Assembly: GCF_002993365.1 (NCBI RefSeq)
Contig: NZ_PVNP01000207.1
Coordinates: 682 to 64,681, forward strand
DNA from: Marisediminitalea alba
GTDB lineage: Bacteria > Pseudomonadota > Gammaproteobacteria > Enterobacterales > Alteromonadaceae
DNA: 64,000 nucleotides
Direction: 5' to 3'
The number at the start of each line of letters is the position of its first letter. The stretch's first letter is position 1. Position numbers and translations under genes: made by a program. This document shows positions 38,635 to 47,469 of the stretch, piece after piece. The notes under the pieces are model-generated. The model was not told the origin of the DNA. It saw only the letters and a list, made by a program, of their open reading frames with translations, and made no database searches.

Positions 38635-40104
38635 TCACTGTTTAAATCCCGCCGGAAAACCATTCAATTCAAAGCCCCACAGTGCTGGCAATAGCCAGTA
38701 CACCGCAAAGGACAATAAAATAATCGAAATAAAGTTCATCCAGATACCAGTTTTAAACATATCGGCAATTTTCAGGTAGCCGGAGCCAAACACAATGGCA
38801 TTGGGTGGCGTAGCCACAGGCAGCATATAAGCACAGGAAGCAGCAACGGTCACCGCCACCATCAGCGTATAAGGATGCACATCCAGCGCCAGTGCCATGG
38901 GTGCCAGTATGGGCAGCAGGACAGTGGTTGTAGCAAGGTTTGAGGTTATCTCAGTCAGGAAGTTAACCGCCGCAATTAAAATCGCCACCAGTAAAAACAG
39001 CGGTAGGGCTTCCAGCAATACCAGGTGCTGCCCTATCCAGCTGGCCAGCCCGGACTTCTGAAAGCCACCGGCAATGGCAATTCCACCACCAAACAACACT
39101 ATGGTACCCCAGGGCATTCTGACCGCTTCTTCCCAGGTCATGATGGGCTGCGTTTTATCTTTCGAGGAGAACAAAAACAAGGTCGTCGCGGCGGTAATGG
39201 CAATAATGGTATCGTCGAGCTGCGGCACAAAGTGTTGCAGATAAGAACGGAACACCCACATCAACGCGGTACCCACAAAGACCGTGAGCACCAGCTTTTC
39301 CTCGTAACTCATGGGCCCGAGGGCCTCGCGCAGTTTGGCAATTTCCTCACGTCCGCCCGGAAACTGACTGTCTTTGCAGGCAAAGGCAAAACGAGTGAGG
39401 TATACCCAGCATATGGTCAGCAACACTACGCTGATAGGAAAACCAAACATAAACCAGGTAGCAAAGCTGATATCAATGCCATAGATCTGCTGCAGGATAC
39501 CGGCTAGCACCAGATTAGGCGGTGTACCGATAAGCGTGGCCATGCCACCAATGGAGGCCGAATAGGCAATCGCCAGCATCAGCGCCTTACTGAACTGCTC
39601 GCCCTCTTTGGGGTTTAGTGCTGAATGGCCCAGAAACTGACTCGCCACAGCCACGCCTATGGGTAACATCATCACCGTGGTGGCCGTGTTGGAAATCCAC
39701 ATCGACAAAAACGCGGTAGACAACATGAAGCCGAGGATAATACGTGGCACGTTACTGCCAACGACATAAATGATAGTCAGAGCGATACGCCGGTGCAGGT
39801 TCCAGCGCTCAATCGCAATCGCCAGAATAAAACCACCCATGTATAAAAAAATGTATTTGTGGCCATAGGAAGCCGTGACATCGGCGATATTCACACCGCC
39901 AAATAGCGGCAACAATACAATGGGCAATAATGCCGTTACGCTAATCGGTATGGCTTCGGTGATCCACCAGATTGCCACCCACAGGGTAACGGCCAGCACA
40001 GCCACACCCTGCTGACTCAGATTGTCAGGACTAAATCCCAGTAAAACACCCAGAAAAACTGCTGGGCCGAGCCCCAGCCCTACTTGCTTGGTTGAAAACG
40101 CCAT
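38635..40104 (-). CDS. DASS (SLC13) family anion symporter
   Basis: 489 residues from the ATG at 40104 (MAFSTKQVGLGLGP); the frame begins at 40116 with TTG. Sodium-coupled transporter of di/tricarboxylates or sulfate. Family marks: WISNTATTVMMLPIGVA, GTPPNLVLAGIL, TEITSNLATTTVLLPIL and VATPPNAIVFGSGYL. Longer and distinct from the homologue at 11156-12526. Upstream neighbour is the divergent fructosamine kinase gene. Confidence 0.85.
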   Translation of the reverse strand: MAFSTKQVGLGLGPAVFLGVLLGFSPDNLSQQGVAVLAVTLWVAIWWITEAIPISVTALLPIVLLPLFGGVNIADVTASYGHKYIFLYMGGFILAIAIERWNLHRRIALTIIYVVGSNVPRIILGFMLSTAFLSMWISNTATTVMMLPIGVAVASQFLGHSALNPKEGEQFSKALMLAIAYSASIGGMATLIGTPPNLVLAGILQQIYGIDISFATWFMFGFPISVVLLTICWVYLTRFAFACKDSQFPGGREEIAKLREALGPMSYEEKLVLTVFVGTALMWVFRSYLQHFVPQLDDTIIAITAATTLFLFSSKDKTQPIMTWEEAVRMPWGTIVLFGGGIAIAGGFQKSGLASWIGQHLVLLEALPLFLLVAILIAAVNFLTEITSNLATTTVLLPILAPMALALDVHPYTLMVAVTVAASCAYMLPVATPPNAIVFGSGYLKIADMFKTGIWMNFISIILLSFAVYWLLPALWGFELNGFPAGFKQ

Positions 40105-40312
40105 AAGAAGAAACAACGTATTGTTATGGTAGTAACTTGTTATAAAGACAAAAAAAGTACATTAAATCAAGCGCCCTCGTTTGTTATGTTGAGCGATTTG
40201 TCGGATTCAGACAGTTTATGTCGCCGAAAACACTGCTGATCGTCGCGGCTGGAACTGGCAAACAGGCAAATATATTCCATACTCAAAAAAAAGTGTGAAG
40301 ATGCATATAACC

Positions 40313-41200
40313 ATGTGGCAATTTATCAGCGAACAAATCAGTGAGCACTCCGGCCACTTATTTGTCTGTCAGAACCGTCAACCGGTAGCCGGAGGCGACA
40401 CCCACCAATGCGCGGTTATTCGCGATGACAGCCAGCGCTACTTTGTTAAATACCGTACTCTGACCTCGGTAGACAATACCGAGCTGGACGCCGAGGCCGA
40501 TGGTTTAAAAGCGCTCGCCAATGCGGCCTGTATTCGTACTCCAAAAGTGATTTGTTACGGCGTGCTGGAAGAAGGACACCAGCTACACGAATACCTGGTC
40601 ATGCAGTATTTCAAACTGTCGCAAAGCGCCAGCGAAGACTGGCTGACCTGCGGTAAACAGCTGGCCCATTTACACCGCACTACCAGCGGCCCGGAATATG
40701 GCTGGCCACGGGATAATTACATTGGCCGCTCGGTACAGGTGAATACTGCCACCGACAGCTGGGCCACTTTCTTTGCGGAAAGCCGCATTGGGGCTATGCT
40801 GGAACTGCTGGCGCGGCAAGGCCATGTGTGGTGTAACATTGATGTTTGTACCACGCAGATTTACCATTTTCTGCAGGACTATCAACCACAGCCGTCCTTG
40901 TTACATGGCGATCTGTGGAGCGGTAACCTGGGTTTTCATCACCATCAACCGGTGTTATTCGATCCAGCTGTCTACTTTGGCGACAGAGAAACCGACGTCG
41001 CCATGACCGAACTATTTGGCCGCCTGCCCGATGCGTTTTACGAGGGGTACAACGCTATCTGGCCGCTTGATGAAGGTTACCGGAGCCGACGCAAACTATA
41101 CCAGCTTTACCACATCCTTAATCATGCCGTATTATTTGGCGGTCATTACCTGCAGGCCGCGCAGGACGACATAGTACAACTGAATCAACAACTACTATAA
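40313..41200 (+). CDS. fructosamine kinase family protein
   Basis: 295 residues from the ATG at 40313 (MWQFISEQISEHSG), which matches the N-terminus of Escherichia coli YniA; upstream in-frame starts at 40295 and 40301 exist. Phosphorylates glycated amines (ketosamines), a protein-repair or sugar-salvage step. Kinase marks: the ATP-site Lys in YFVKYRT, VMQYF, the catalytic loop LLHGDLWSGNLGF and FDPAVYFGDRETDVAM. Ten bases separate it from the next gene. Confidence 0.87.
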   Translation: MWQFISEQISEHSGHLFVCQNRQPVAGGDTHQCAVIRDDSQRYFVKYRTLTSVDNTELDAEADGLKALANAACIRTPKVICYGVLEEGHQLHEYLVMQYFKLSQSASEDWLTCGKQLAHLHRTTSGPEYGWPRDNYIGRSVQVNTATDSWATFFAESRIGAMLELLARQGHVWCNIDVCTTQIYHFLQDYQPQPSLLHGDLWSGNLGFHHHQPVLFDPAVYFGDRETDVAMTELFGRLPDAFYEGYNAIWPLDEGYRSRRKLYQLYHILNHAVLFGGHYLQAAQDDIVQLNQQLL

Positions 41201-41210
41201 GGGCAGTTCA

Positions 41211-42257
41211 TTGCAGGAGTCTGGCTGGCAGCACCGTATCAGGGGGATGCTATATACCCTCTGGTTATTAGTGTGTATTACCGCTTGTTCACCGCATCAG
41301 GTGAGCGACGATATCAGTGAATACAGCGAACGGCTGGGGCGGGTACTGGATACCGGGCTAACCGCTGCAGAAGAGCAACCAGCACCTGACTATCCACAGC
41401 GTGAAATGCTGCACTCGGCGCCGGCGCAGCTGGACATTAACCTGACTCGTTTTTATCAGTTGCAGCAGTGTGAGCTGGGCAACCTGGTGGCCGAGCGCAA
41501 CACGGCGCTGGGAAAAATACAACATTATTCTCAGCGTCTGGTGTATGAACGCCAGCTATTAGCGGCATTATCAGACTGCATTAGCTTTGTAAGCCAACAA
41601 AACGATGAAGCTGTCCTTGAATTGCTCTCTACAATGCAAAGCTGGTATGCGACCAAGCAGGCTGCCTACCCTGAGCACTGGAGTAATATGCTGGTGCTCA
41701 GCGACGAGACCCGGGACGCCTTCAGCCGGCCTCAGCCAGCTCAGCTATTTACCGATACCGTAGACATTGCCGGCCAACTCACTTTGTTCCGGCAGCTCGA
41801 CAGTTACTTATCGCCCGACAATGGTTTAGAGCTGAGCCTGGAAGCACAGTTGCAGGTGATTGGCGCCACTCGCCTGCCCGCTTCCGTATGGCAGGCTCAG
41901 CATCAGATAGCAACGCGCTTGCCCACTCTTACCGCACAGCTGGATCCCCTGCTTGCTAACACAGCCTGCCCCGATGGTAGTGCCACAGAGCAGGCAAACA
42001 TTTTACGCAATGTGTTTTACCTGTTTTTCATTGAGCGGATCCAGCCCCTCGGCGGTCATATCAACGATTTTAACTATCAGTTTGCGCCGCTGCTAAACAA
42101 ATGGCGCGAGGAAGAAGCGCTGCCCGAATCGTTCCGAACGTTTTTAACCTCTCAGCAAACTCGTTTTGTCGCCTATCAGCAGGCTATGCAGGACCATGTA
42201 AAATTATGGCAGCGCTTTTTGGGGCGCTGTCACCTATCCCCCACCGCGCCCGGTTAA
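41211..42257 (+). CDS. DUF3080-family lipoprotein
   Basis: 348 residues if started at the TTG at 41211; an ATG at 41247 gives a compact lipoprotein signal (MLYTLWLLVCITAC). Either way the mature chain begins at the Cys of the ITAC lipobox. The body matches the DUF3080 pattern: EYSERLGRVLDTG, the long helical middle and FNYQFAPLLNKWREEEALPESF. Function of the family unknown. Probably cotranscribed with the fructosamine kinase gene; convergent with the CPBP gene. Confidence 0.75.
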   Translation: MQESGWQHRIRGMLYTLWLLVCITACSPHQVSDDISEYSERLGRVLDTGLTAAEEQPAPDYPQREMLHSAPAQLDINLTRFYQLQQCELGNLVAERNTALGKIQHYSQRLVYERQLLAALSDCISFVSQQNDEAVLELLSTMQSWYATKQAAYPEHWSNMLVLSDETRDAFSRPQPAQLFTDTVDIAGQLTLFRQLDSYLSPDNGLELSLEAQLQVIGATRLPASVWQAQHQIATRLPTLTAQLDPLLANTACPDGSATEQANILRNVFYLFFIERIQPLGGHINDFNYQFAPLLNKWREEEALPESFRTFLTSQQTRFVAYQQAMQDHVKLWQRFLGRCHLSPTAPG

Positions 42258-42268
42258 CGCAATATCAG

Positions 42269-42904
42269 CTACACCGTATGTTGCAGCGAAAGGTAGGACC
42301 CCAGCCCGATGGTAAACAGAAAACAGCCCCACAATGAGTGCTCAATGACTACCACCGCTGTGGAGCGGCTTTGCAGATAGCGCATACCAAACATGGCGCC
42401 ACCCACCGCCGACAGCGCTACTGCCAGCCAGTTACCGTATATGGCATGGGCAAAACCAAATAAAAAGGTACTCGCCCCCAGCCGCAGTGAATGCGTGGGC
42501 AGGATAGCTTTATAGCGGTGAAAGAAAAATGTACGGTAGATAATTTCCTGCGGGATCACTGAAAACAGGGGGTAAAGCAGTAAAGTTAACAGCCACAGGG
42601 AGGTTTGTTCAGCCGGCCATTGCAGAAATGACTCCGGTAACCAGAAGTACACAATGGCTGCAGTTGCCAGCGCCCAGGGTAAAAACAGGCGCAGCGAAGC
42701 TTTAAGATGAGGTTTACCTTCCTGCCAGTTCCATAACCGGACCCGTTTAAAGGTCTGATCAGACACCAGCAGCCACAAACAAACGCCGCCAACACCCGCC
42801 AGCAATACCAGCAGATAAGGACCAAATTGTTTTACCCCGGCCAGAAACAGCAGCGGCAGTACAATAAACAGGCTGAACAGCTCAAGCCAGCGTTTTGCTT
42901 GCAT
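42269..42904 (-). CDS. CPBP-family membrane protease homologue
   Basis: 211 residues from the ATG at 42904. Six to seven membrane helices. CPBP (Abi/CAAX) proteases carry EExxxR, FxxxH and HxxxN/B motifs; here they read PQEIIYRTFF, FGFAHAIYGN and EHSLWG. The first Glu of the first motif is Gln, a change that may alter or remove activity, although Gln occurs in some family members. Role in this genome unknown. Confidence 0.75.
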   Translation of the reverse strand: MQAKRWLELFSLFIVLPLLFLAGVKQFGPYLLVLLAGVGGVCLWLLVSDQTFKRVRLWNWQEGKPHLKASLRLFLPWALATAAIVYFWLPESFLQWPAEQTSLWLLTLLLYPLFSVIPQEIIYRTFFFHRYKAILPTHSLRLGASTFLFGFAHAIYGNWLAVALSAVGGAMFGMRYLQSRSTAVVVIEHSLWGCFLFTIGLGSYLSLQHTV

Positions 42905-43269
42905 TAACGAAACCCACAACAATATGAAAAATTTATGACGCTATAGTGAATTTTATACTATTTTCTTATGACAAACGATGAGTCAGCGCATTTTTTATAC
43001 TTTTTACCAAGCTCTGAAGCCCTTCTTTATAAAGGCTGTAGAGGCAGATGAGCTACGCAATATGTATGCACAATCGCCCAAGACATCGGGCGGTTAGCCA
43101 AAGTGTCGGGAAATCAACTGGTTGAAGTAACGGCTATAGCGGGCATCGCACTGTTTTACAGGTGTTGGTAGCGCAAAGGCCAAAATGAAAGGTAAAAGCT
43201 GCGGTGTTCGCGGTAAATATTACCGGCCAGTATGCCTGGCATATTTACCGAGTAGATTTTCATAAGTTA
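42905..43269. other. intergenic region
   Basis: 365 bases between the CPBP start and the LysR stop. No frame of useful length; a 27-codon frame from 42968 (MTNDESAHFLYFLPS) has no clear ribosome-binding site. A CGCCC/GGGCG hairpin lies near 43075-43095. The start of the region should contain the CPBP promoter. I see no mobile element remnant. Confidence 0.4.
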
Positions 43270-44211
43270 TTAACTATCCACTCTTACAGCATGACCAAGG
43301 GTGTCAGAGAGAATGCGCCGGATCTCATTGCCAAGCTCACGGAAAAACACCCGCCCCGGCGCGGTATTCCGCCACACCAGATTATGCTGACGCTCAATTG
43401 GCGTATCTTTTAATTCACACACGTGCAGTTCGTCCGGTTGATGTAGTTCGGAGTGAACATACAGGCCCGGCAAAAATGCCACGCCCATCCCCATAACCAC
43501 CATTTGCCGCAGTGTGTCTAAACTCGTTCCTTCATAATCCCGAGTTACCTGCGCGCCGATTTTCATGCAGATCTCATGAACCTGATGGTGAAAATGGTGG
43601 GCTTCTTCCAGCGTTAACACCGTTTCGCCATGAATTTGCTCCGGCTCTATATAACGAAGGCCGGATAAAGCATGATCGCTGGGGACAACAAACTTAAGTG
43701 GCTCAATAAACAGTTTACTCGCTACCAGTTGCGACGATTCGTGGGAGCCCGGCGAGATAATGATATCAAAATGTCCATCGAATAAACCCTGCACCAGTTG
43801 CGTGGGCGCAGCTTCCCGCACATAGAACTTTAGCTTGGCGTACCTTTTGTGTAACTGCGGCAAAATAAATGGCAGCAAATATGGCCCTAGTGTTGGCGGC
43901 ACCCCGAGTCGGTAAGTAGTTCGGTTACCACCGGCAATGTCACGAGCTTTTTCCTCAAACCGGATGGACGACTGCAGCACATCTTCGGCCAGCGGTAACA
44001 AGGCACGGCCTTCCGGCGACAGCAGCGTGCCACTGCGGGAACGTTCAAACAGGGATATGCCGAGGCTTTTCTCCAGCACGTTAATCTGCGAGGTCAGGGT
44101 TGGCTGACTTATGCCTAATACCTGCGCCGCGCGGCGGTAACTTAGCTCCCGCGCCAGTGCCACAAAGTAGCGAAACTGCGTGTAGGTAACTGACTTGGTT
44201 GAGGTGACCAT
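43270..44211 (-). CDS. OxyR-like LysR regulator lacking the peroxidatic cysteine
   Basis: 313 residues. N-terminal DNA-binding domain (TYTQFRYFVALARELSYRRA, then ISQPTLTSQINVLEKSLG) and C-terminal sensor resembling OxyR (RLGVPPTLGPYLLPFILP; GTSLDTLRQMVVMGMGVAFL). In OxyR the redox cysteines sit in GHCLRDQ and GFC; here the first is His206 (AHHFHHQ) and only the second remains (Cys215). A His-rich patch replaces the peroxide site, so the signal is probably not peroxide. It is divergent from the first carbonic anhydrase gene, and OxyR-like boxes precede both anhydrase genes, making it their likely regulator. Confidence 0.85.
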   Translation of the reverse strand: MVTSTKSVTYTQFRYFVALARELSYRRAAQVLGISQPTLTSQINVLEKSLGISLFERSRSGTLLSPEGRALLPLAEDVLQSSIRFEEKARDIAGGNRTTYRLGVPPTLGPYLLPFILPQLHKRYAKLKFYVREAAPTQLVQGLFDGHFDIIISPGSHESSQLVASKLFIEPLKFVVPSDHALSGLRYIEPEQIHGETVLTLEEAHHFHHQVHEICMKIGAQVTRDYEGTSLDTLRQMVVMGMGVAFLPGLYVHSELHQPDELHVCELKDTPIERQHNLVWRNTAPGRVFFRELGNEIRRILSDTLGHAVRVDS

Positions 44212-44241
44212 AAACTTAAGTCCAAATAAATAATGCCAACA

Positions 44242-44280
44242 TATAGCCTTAGGCTATCACGAAGTAAACTATTTTTCTAT
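44242..44280 (+). promoter_or_regulatory. regulator box 1 (carbonic anhydrase 1)
   Basis: A 39-base element that recurs at 46685-46723 with 34 identities. It starts with the perfect palindrome ATAGCC-TTA-GGCTAT (44243-44257), which is ATAG-N7-CTAT and also T-N11-A, the OxyR/LysR pattern, and ends in a second CTAT 23 bases later. It lies 68 bases before the anhydrase start and 31 bases before the divergent LysR start, so it may also control the regulator. Confidence 0.7.
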
Positions 44281-44348
44281 TAACCTATCAGGTAACAATG
44301 ATTTGGTATTTTATATAATTTTCTATTTTCATATTTAGGAGCGACTAA

Positions 44349-45008
44349 ATGGACCACGTTATCTCTGGTGTTGCAAAATTCCAACAAGAAGTTTTTCCAG
44401 AAAAGAAGGCAGCGTTTAAAAAGCTCGCCACTGGTCAAAATCCTGAAGTGCTTTTCATTACCTGTTCTGATTCACGTATCGACCCAAACCTGGTCACGCA
44501 AACAGAGCCAGGCGACCTGTTTATCTGCCGTAATGCCGGTAACGTAGTTCCGCCACACAGCAACCAGACTGGTGGTATGACCGCCTCTATCGAGTTTGCT
44601 GTTGCAGCGCTTGGTGTCACCCACATTGTTGTATGTGGCCACTCTGACTGTGGTGCAATGAAAGGTGCTATCGCTCCGGAAGCGCTTACCTCGCTACCTC
44701 ATGTAAAAGAATGGCTGGGCCATTGCCGCGTTGCTACCGACGTAGTTAAAGAGCGTTGTGGCTGTGACTCACTGAATAAAGATGACCACTTACAACTGGT
44801 GACCGAAGAAAACGTAGTGCAGCAACTTCAACATCTGCGCACTCACCCTGCGGTAGCGGCTAAAATCGCCACTGGTCAGGTACAACTGCACGGTTGGTTC
44901 TACAATATCGAGACTGCTGAAGTACTTAACTACGATGAGAAAGCCGGTAAATTCGTGCCCATGGAATCTGCTTTTGCCGCCGAGGAGCAATTGGTAGTAA
45001 ATAAATAA
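44349..45008 (+). CDS. beta-carbonic anhydrase, copy 1
   Basis: 219 residues. Interconverts CO2 and bicarbonate in the cytosol. Zinc ligands and partner residues are all visible: Cys39, Asp41 and Arg43 in ITCSDSRID, His98 and Cys101 in GHSDCGAMKG. No signal peptide. AGGAG precedes the ATG. Fourteen bases separate it from the SulP transporter gene. Very similar to the product at 46788-47444 throughout, differing mainly in the C-terminal tail and in codon choice. Confidence 0.95.
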   Translation: MDHVISGVAKFQQEVFPEKKAAFKKLATGQNPEVLFITCSDSRIDPNLVTQTEPGDLFICRNAGNVVPPHSNQTGGMTASIEFAVAALGVTHIVVCGHSDCGAMKGAIAPEALTSLPHVKEWLGHCRVATDVVKERCGCDSLNKDDHLQLVTEENVVQQLQHLRTHPAVAAKIATGQVQLHGWFYNIETAEVLNYDEKAGKFVPMESAFAAEEQLVVNK

Positions 45009-45022
45009 CAGGGATCTTGTAA

Positions 45023-46555
45023 ATGAAATTGGACCTATCTTTCAGTGAAATAAAGAACGATTTACCCGCGAGTATCGTGGTGTTCTTCGTTGCCCTGCCG
45101 TTATGTCTGGGTATTGCGCTCGCCTCTGGTGCGCCGCTGTTCTCCGGTATTATTGCAGGCATCGTCGGCGGTATCGTCGTCGGTTTTTTTAGTGGTTCAC
45201 GGCTGGGCGTTAGTGGCCCGGCTGCGGGCCTGGCAGTAATTGTATTTGACGCTATTGCCACACTGGGCAGCTGGGAGCTGTTCCTGGTTGCTGTGGTGTT
45301 ATCCGGTGTTATTCAGCTCATTATGGGCTTCGCACGGGCTGGTTTTATTGCGTATTTTATTCCTACTTCAGTGATCACCGGTATGCTTGCCGGTATTGGT
45401 TTACTGATCATTCTTAAACAAATCCCTTACCTGTTTGGCTGGCATGCCGACTTCCTTGGCGAGGAAGCGTTTATGCACGCCAATGGCGAGAATACCTTCT
45501 CTGCCATCGAACATGCGCTTGGTCTGATGTCGCCTGCCGCGATACTGATTTCCGGCGTGTCACTGGTTCTGCTGGTGATTTGGGATAAGTTTCTGGTGCC
45601 GCGTCACAAAATCTTCCAACTTATTCAGGGCCCCATTGTTGTGGTGTTGTTAGGTATTCTGGCTTCAGTAATGATGCGCCAGGCCGGTACTCCGCTGGAT
45701 CCAAGCATGCTGGTATCACTACCGGTAATTAACAGCTTCAGTGACTTCACCCAGGAACTGGCGTTCCCGGACTTCTCACAAATTTTCAATATGGACGTGC
45801 TTACCATTGCTATCGTTATGGCGGCAGTGGCCAGTATTGAAACATTGTTATGTGTAGAAGCCACCGATAAGCTCGATCCGCAGAAAAATGTTACGCCAAC
45901 CAACCGCGAGCTTAAAGCTCAGGGTATGGGCAATATTATCTCTGGTCTGGTGGGTGGTCTGCCTATCACTCAGGTTATCGTAAGAAGCTCGGCCAATATC
46001 GCGTTTGGTGGTAAAACCAAGCTGTCAGCCATTTTGCACGGTGTATTCCTGCTGGTGGCGGTACTGGCGATTTCTTCCATGCTTAACCTAATCCCACTGG
46101 CATCACTGGCTGCAATCCTGATTGTGGTAGGCTATAAGCTGACCAAGCCAGTCATGTTTAAGGTCATGTATCAGAATGGCTGGGAACAATTCCTGCCGTT
46201 TGTAACCACCATTGTGGTGATGATTTTTACCGACCTGTTAACGGGTGTATTTGCCGGATTGGGCGTGAGCATCTTCTTTACCCTGAAAAGCAGCTTCCTT
46301 AATGCTTATCAGTTTAAAGAAACCATCAATGAAGACCATGGTGAAAAGACTCATCATATTGTTCTGGCCGAGGACGTTTCGTTCTTTAACAAGCCAAGCA
46401 TTCTGAAAAAGCTCAATTCGATCCCGGGTAACTCAAAAGTTGTGCTGGATTTCTCTAACACCAAATCCATTGCATTTGATGTGAAGGAAATGATTAAAGA
46501 TTATATCGACCAGGCACAAACCAAAAACATTCGGGTCGAGACCATTAAGTTTTAA
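45023..46555 (+). CDS. SulP-family anion transporter, likely bicarbonate, copy 1
   Basis: 510 residues. Inner-membrane transporter with the SulP core (ASIVVFFVALPLCLGIALASGAPLF; SGPAAGLAVIV; ETLLCVEATDKLD) of about 12-14 helices and a short, divergent C-terminal STAS domain (about 440-510; KVVLDFSNTKSIAFDVK). SulP members paired with carbonic anhydrases, such as BicA-type carriers, move bicarbonate; pairing here supports that, but sulfate or other anions remain possible. Confidence 0.85.
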   Translation: MKLDLSFSEIKNDLPASIVVFFVALPLCLGIALASGAPLFSGIIAGIVGGIVVGFFSGSRLGVSGPAAGLAVIVFDAIATLGSWELFLVAVVLSGVIQLIMGFARAGFIAYFIPTSVITGMLAGIGLLIILKQIPYLFGWHADFLGEEAFMHANGENTFSAIEHALGLMSPAAILISGVSLVLLVIWDKFLVPRHKIFQLIQGPIVVVLLGILASVMMRQAGTPLDPSMLVSLPVINSFSDFTQELAFPDFSQIFNMDVLTIAIVMAAVASIETLLCVEATDKLDPQKNVTPTNRELKAQGMGNIISGLVGGLPITQVIVRSSANIAFGGKTKLSAILHGVFLLVAVLAISSMLNLIPLASLAAILIVVGYKLTKPVMFKVMYQNGWEQFLPFVTTIVVMIFTDLLTGVFAGLGVSIFFTLKSSFLNAYQFKETINEDHGEKTHHIVLAEDVSFFNKPSILKKLNSIPGNSKVVLDFSNTKSIAFDVKEMIKDYIDQAQTKNIRVETIKF

Positions 46556-46615
46556 CCTTCGTCATGCGCCAGCCTCCCCCCAACCGGGTTGGCCATTACA
46601 GCAGAACGTTAACGT

Positions 46616-46642
46616 AAAAGGCAGCCATTTGGCTGCCTTTTT
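46616..46642 (+). terminator. terminator of carbonic anhydrase/SulP unit 1
   Basis: AAGGCAGCC (46618-46626), loop ATTT, GGCTGCCTT (46631-46639), then a T-run. It separates the first unit from the second, so each is transcribed independently. Confidence 0.9.
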
Positions 46643-46684
46643 GTTATATCTATCCCACCTTAGTTGAATAACCCCCCCCGCTCT

Positions 46685-46723
46685 TATAGCCTTTAACTAT
46701 CACGAGGTAAGCTATTTTTCTAT
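46685..46723 (+). promoter_or_regulatory. regulator box 2 (carbonic anhydrase 2)
   Basis: Second copy of the 39-base element, with the palindrome reading ATAGCC-TTT-AACTAT (46686-46700); the ATAG-N7-CTAT frame and the trailing CTATTTTTCTAT are kept. It lies 64 bases before the anhydrase start, almost the same spacing as box 1. Confidence 0.7.
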
Positions 46724-46787
46724 AAGACTATAATATAACAATATTTTAACAATCATAAATCTTACAAACGACGAGGAGTAAGTTGGT

Positions 46788-47444
46788 ATGGATCATGTCA
46801 TTTCTGGCGTAGCAAAGTTTCAAAATGAAGTGTTCCCGGAAAAAAAAGCCGCGTTTAAGAAACTCGCTAACGGCCAAAATCCGGAAGTATTGTTTATTAC
46901 CTGTTCTGATTCACGTATCGATCCTAACCTGGTAACTCAAACTGAACCGGGTGACTTATTTATCTGCCGTAATGCCGGCAATGTTATCCCCCCGCATAGC
47001 AACGAAACCGGCGGTATGACTGCATCGGTTGAGTTTGCTGTAGCCGCCCTTGGTACTACACATATCGTAATTTGCGGTCACTCTGACTGTGGCGCGATGA
47101 AAGGTGCAATTAACCCGGAGGCGTTATCCGCTCTGCCCCACGTAAAAGAATGGTTGGGTCACTGCCGGGTAGCGACTGAAGTAGTAAAAGAAAAATGCGG
47201 TTGTGATGAACTGAACGCAGAAGATCATTTACAGTTAGTTACCGAAGAAAATGTGGTACAGCAGTTACAACACATCAAAACCCATCCGGCGGTCGCTGCA
47301 AAGCTAGCCACCGGACAGGTAAAACTGCATGGCTGGTTTTACAACATTGAAACTGCAGAAGTCACCTGTTATCAGGAAGAAACCGGTAAGTTTGGCCCCA
47401 TGGACGAAAAATATGCTGCCGAGCTGGTTTCTAAACACAAGTAA
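46788..47444 (+). CDS. beta-carbonic anhydrase, copy 2
   Basis: 218 residues with the same active-site residues as copy 1 (Cys39, Asp41, Arg43, His98, Cys101). GAGGAG precedes the ATG. Differences from copy 1 are scattered and concentrated in the last 20 residues (CYQEETGKFGPMDEK). Codon usage differs from copy 1, so the duplication is not recent. Followed by a second SulP gene after 25 bases. Confidence 0.95.
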   Translation: MDHVISGVAKFQNEVFPEKKAAFKKLANGQNPEVLFITCSDSRIDPNLVTQTEPGDLFICRNAGNVIPPHSNETGGMTASVEFAVAALGTTHIVICGHSDCGAMKGAINPEALSALPHVKEWLGHCRVATEVVKEKCGCDELNAEDHLQLVTEENVVQQLQHIKTHPAVAAKLATGQVKLHGWFYNIETAEVTCYQEETGKFGPMDEKYAAELVSKHK

Positions 47445-47469
47445 ACCTAACAACTGTTAAGGAAAAGTC

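Noticed and set aside
38402-38638. 78-residue minus-strand frame between thrS and the DASS gene
   Set aside because: It overlaps the thrS promoter and is very basic and unstructured, with no family resemblance.
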